The notes below the pieces were generated by a model. The model saw nothing but the letters and a program-made list of their open reading frames with translations. It was not told where the DNA came from and did no database searches. A stretch of 41,055 bases of DNA, from contig JAQCAA010000004.1 of NCBI GenBank assembly GCA_027728645.1, positions 1-41,055 on the forward strand, read 5' to 3'. Each line of letters begins with the position of its first letter. Position 1 is the stretch's first letter. A program made the translations under genes and the position numbers. Shown here in pieces: positions 39,544 through 41,055 of the stretch. The stretch comes from Actinomycetota bacterium (GTDB lineage: Bacteria; Actinomycetota; Acidimicrobiia; Spongiisociales; UBA5794).

Positions 39544-41055
39544 ATGCCCAACGACAACGACCGAGACCTTGCCGCCGTCGGCGAGGACCAACGAGTAGCT
39601 GCTCCTGAGGCAGATGCTGTTCCCGATGCGACGATCCAAGAGGTTCAAGCGAGTGATTCGATAGAGATTCCACCAGCGACTGTTGTCGATGTCTCTGCCG
39701 ATAACGAGGATGCCGAAGCCACGCCTGAAGCGGAAGCTGTCAGTGATTCCGTGGCTGTTGGAGAAGCCGAGGTTGTGGAACAAGACGTTGAAGAAGTTGC
39801 GGTCGTCGAAGTGGAATCCGAAGATGCCTCGGCTGATGTTTCGGCAAAAGACTCGGTACCAGATGAGGCTGAGACGGAGCCGAAGGCTCGCCCTCGGCCC
39901 CGTGGGGATCGGCCAGCGATCAGCGCGCCAAAGACGATTACGGATGTTCCAGACGATTTGTCAGCAGACGCCTTTGCCGCTGCAGTCGAGCAGACTGTTT
40001 TCGAATTCAAGGAGGGCGACATCGTTGCTGGGACGGTCGTCAGGATTGACCCAGACGAAGTACTCGTGGATATCGGATACAAGTCTGAGGGTGTCATCCC
40101 GCTGCACGAACTGTCTGTTCGCAACAATGCCGACCCCTCGGCTGTCGTAACAGTCGGCGAAGAGATTGAAACGCTCGTCCTCCAGAAGGAAGATGACCAG
40201 GGGCGACTCGTCCTCTCGAAGAAGAGAGCGCAGTACGAACGCGCATGGGGTCGTATCGAGGGTGTCATGAACGACGGAGGAACGGTCACGGGGCACGTCA
40301 TCGAGGTCGTCAAAGGTGGCCTGATTGTCGACATCGGTCTTCGAGGCTTCCTCCCCGCTTCACTCGTTGATCTGAGGCGAGTCAGGGATTTGCAGCCGTT
40401 CGTCGGAGAACCGATTGAAGCAAAAGTCATTGAACTTGATCGCAACCGAAACAACGTTGTTCTTTCTCGTCGCGCGTACCTCGAAGAAGAGCAGGCAGAG
40501 CAGCGTCAGGCGTTCTTGACTGATCTCAAGGAAGGCGACGTTCGTTCAGGTGTCGTTTCTAGCGTTATCAACTTTGGTGCATTTGTTGACTTGGGAGGGA
40601 TGGACGGTCTTGTCCATGTTTCGGAGCTCTCGTGGCGTCATGTGAACCATCCCGGAGAGATCGTCACGGTCGGTGACCAAGTGAAGGTGAAGGTGCTAGA
40701 GGTCGACTACGACCGCGAACGTATCTCGCTGTCAATCCGTCAAACAGCCGAGGATCCTTGGGAAATGTTCGCTCGCGGCACGAGTGTTGGATCGGTTGTG
40801 CCCGGAAAGGTCACCAAGACCGTCCCCTTCGGAGCCTTTGTTTCTGTCGGGGAGGGCGTCGAGGGTCTCGTCCACGTGTCTGAGATTGCGTCCCACCACG
40901 TTGAGAGTCCCGAGCTTGAGCTTTCTCTTGGGCAGGAAGTAACCGTTAAGGTCACTGAGATCGATGCCGACAGACGACGGGTGAGCCTGTCCATCAAGCA
41001 GGCTGGGAACACGAAACCCTCAACGTGGACCGAGCAGCAACCAAGCCAACCGCGC
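39544..41055 (+). CDS. rpsA: 30S ribosomal protein S1 with long acidic N-terminal extension (partial)
   Basis: The frame is open from ATG 39544 to the right edge, 504 codons without a stop. S1 binds mRNA on the 30S subunit. Four S1 domains are visible: FKEGDIVAGTVVRID from residue 155, the next around VTGHVIEVVKGGLIVDIGLRG, then EGDVRSGVVSSVINFGAFVDLGG and GSVVPGKVTKTVPFGAFV, with SKKRAQYERAWG and LSRRAYLEEEQ between, very like mycobacterial RpsA. Residues 1-154 are an acidic stretch rich in E, D, A, V and S; the mycobacterial protein has only about 35 residues there. AAGGAG lies 12 nt before the ATG, rather far. The gene follows polA, and its C-terminus is cut off. Confidence 0.95.
   Translation, partial: MPNDNDRDLAAVGEDQRVAAPEADAVPDATIQEVQASDSIEIPPATVVDVSADNEDAEATPEAEAVSDSVAVGEAEVVEQDVEEVAVVEVESEDASADVSAKDSVPDEAETEPKARPRPRGDRPAISAPKTITDVPDDLSADAFAAAVEQTVFEFKEGDIVAGTVVRIDPDEVLVDIGYKSEGVIPLHELSVRNNADPSAVVTVGEEIETLVLQKEDDQGRLVLSKKRAQYERAWGRIEGVMNDGGTVTGHVIEVVKGGLIVDIGLRGFLPASLVDLRRVRDLQPFVGEPIEAKVIELDRNRNNVVLSRRAYLEEEQAEQRQAFLTDLKEGDVRSGVVSSVINFGAFVDLGGMDGLVHVSELSWRHVNHPGEIVTVGDQVKVKVLEVDYDRERISLSIRQTAEDPWEMFARGTSVGSVVPGKVTKTVPFGAFVSVGEGVEGLVHVSEIASHHVESPELELSLGQEVTVKVTEIDADRRRVSLSIKQAGNTKPSTWTEQQPSQPR

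Noticed and set aside
39645-40454. Antisense frame of 269 codons opposite rpsA
   Set aside because: It mirrors the low-complexity acidic region of S1 as a Ser/Thr-rich sequence; the S1 domains on the plus strand explain the region.

Overview
The window looks like a chromosomal segment of a moderately GC-rich member of the Actinomycetota. It is probably from a lineage outside the classical Streptomyces/Mycobacterium groups; an Acidimicrobiia-like bacterium is my best guess, not a proven one. The evidence is a division cluster without ftsA but with sepF, a T-box leader in front of ileS in which the ribosome binding site can be paired away, a TraR/DksA-like gene before lspA, a wax ester synthase/DGAT-family gene, a paired ArsA/Get3-like ATPase locus, and many starts that look leaderless. 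I see no prophage, insertion sequence or CRISPR array. Most of the window is core housekeeping content.

Layout. 1-7689 (+): the end of the dcw cluster, ftsW(partial)-murG-murC-murB-ftsQ-ftsZ-pgeF-yggS-sepF-yggT, tightly packed with stop/start overlaps. 7696-11130 (-): ileS with its T-box leader. 11253-14498 (+): dksA/traR-like, lspA, rluD and a WS/DGAT gene interrupted by one in-frame TGA. 14693-15718 (-): pfkA. 15917-19415 (+): dnaE with an apparent 2-nt frameshift. 19399-21320 (-): two ArsA/Get3-like ATPases, with a small conserved-looking gene divergent from them. 21622-23325 (-): a double-length ThyX-fold protein. 23359-28789: two small membrane proteins, a PaaI-type thioesterase, nth, a MATE exporter, an MFS transporter and ccdA. 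28836-36239 (+): tryptophan genes trpE, then trpC-trpF-trpB-trpA, with a two-component system (response regulator broken by a 10-bp duplication, plus histidine kinase) lying between trpE and trpC. 36331-36413 (-): tRNA-Leu(CAA). 36478-41055 (+): a small coiled-coil protein, polA and the start of rpsA.

Two features stand out beyond the genes. First, four intergenic sites, each directly after the 3' end of a coding unit (after the DGAT gene, trpE, the histidine kinase and trpA), carry inverted arms built from tandem 7-nt units. One flavour is TTTACCG-like and the other CAGATGA/CTCTGTC-like. They form a family of large heptad hairpins that I do not recognise as a described element; two of them bracket the two-component pair inserted in the trp region. 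Second, seven starts share the exact arrangement TANNNT-N6-ATG, which suggests that leaderless transcription is common here.

Three genes carry simple lesions (nonsense in the DGAT gene, loss of a CT unit in dnaE, a 10-bp tandem duplication in the response regulator). Because dnaE is normally essential, at least part of this may be sequencing or assembly error; the alternative is real decay or slippage variation.
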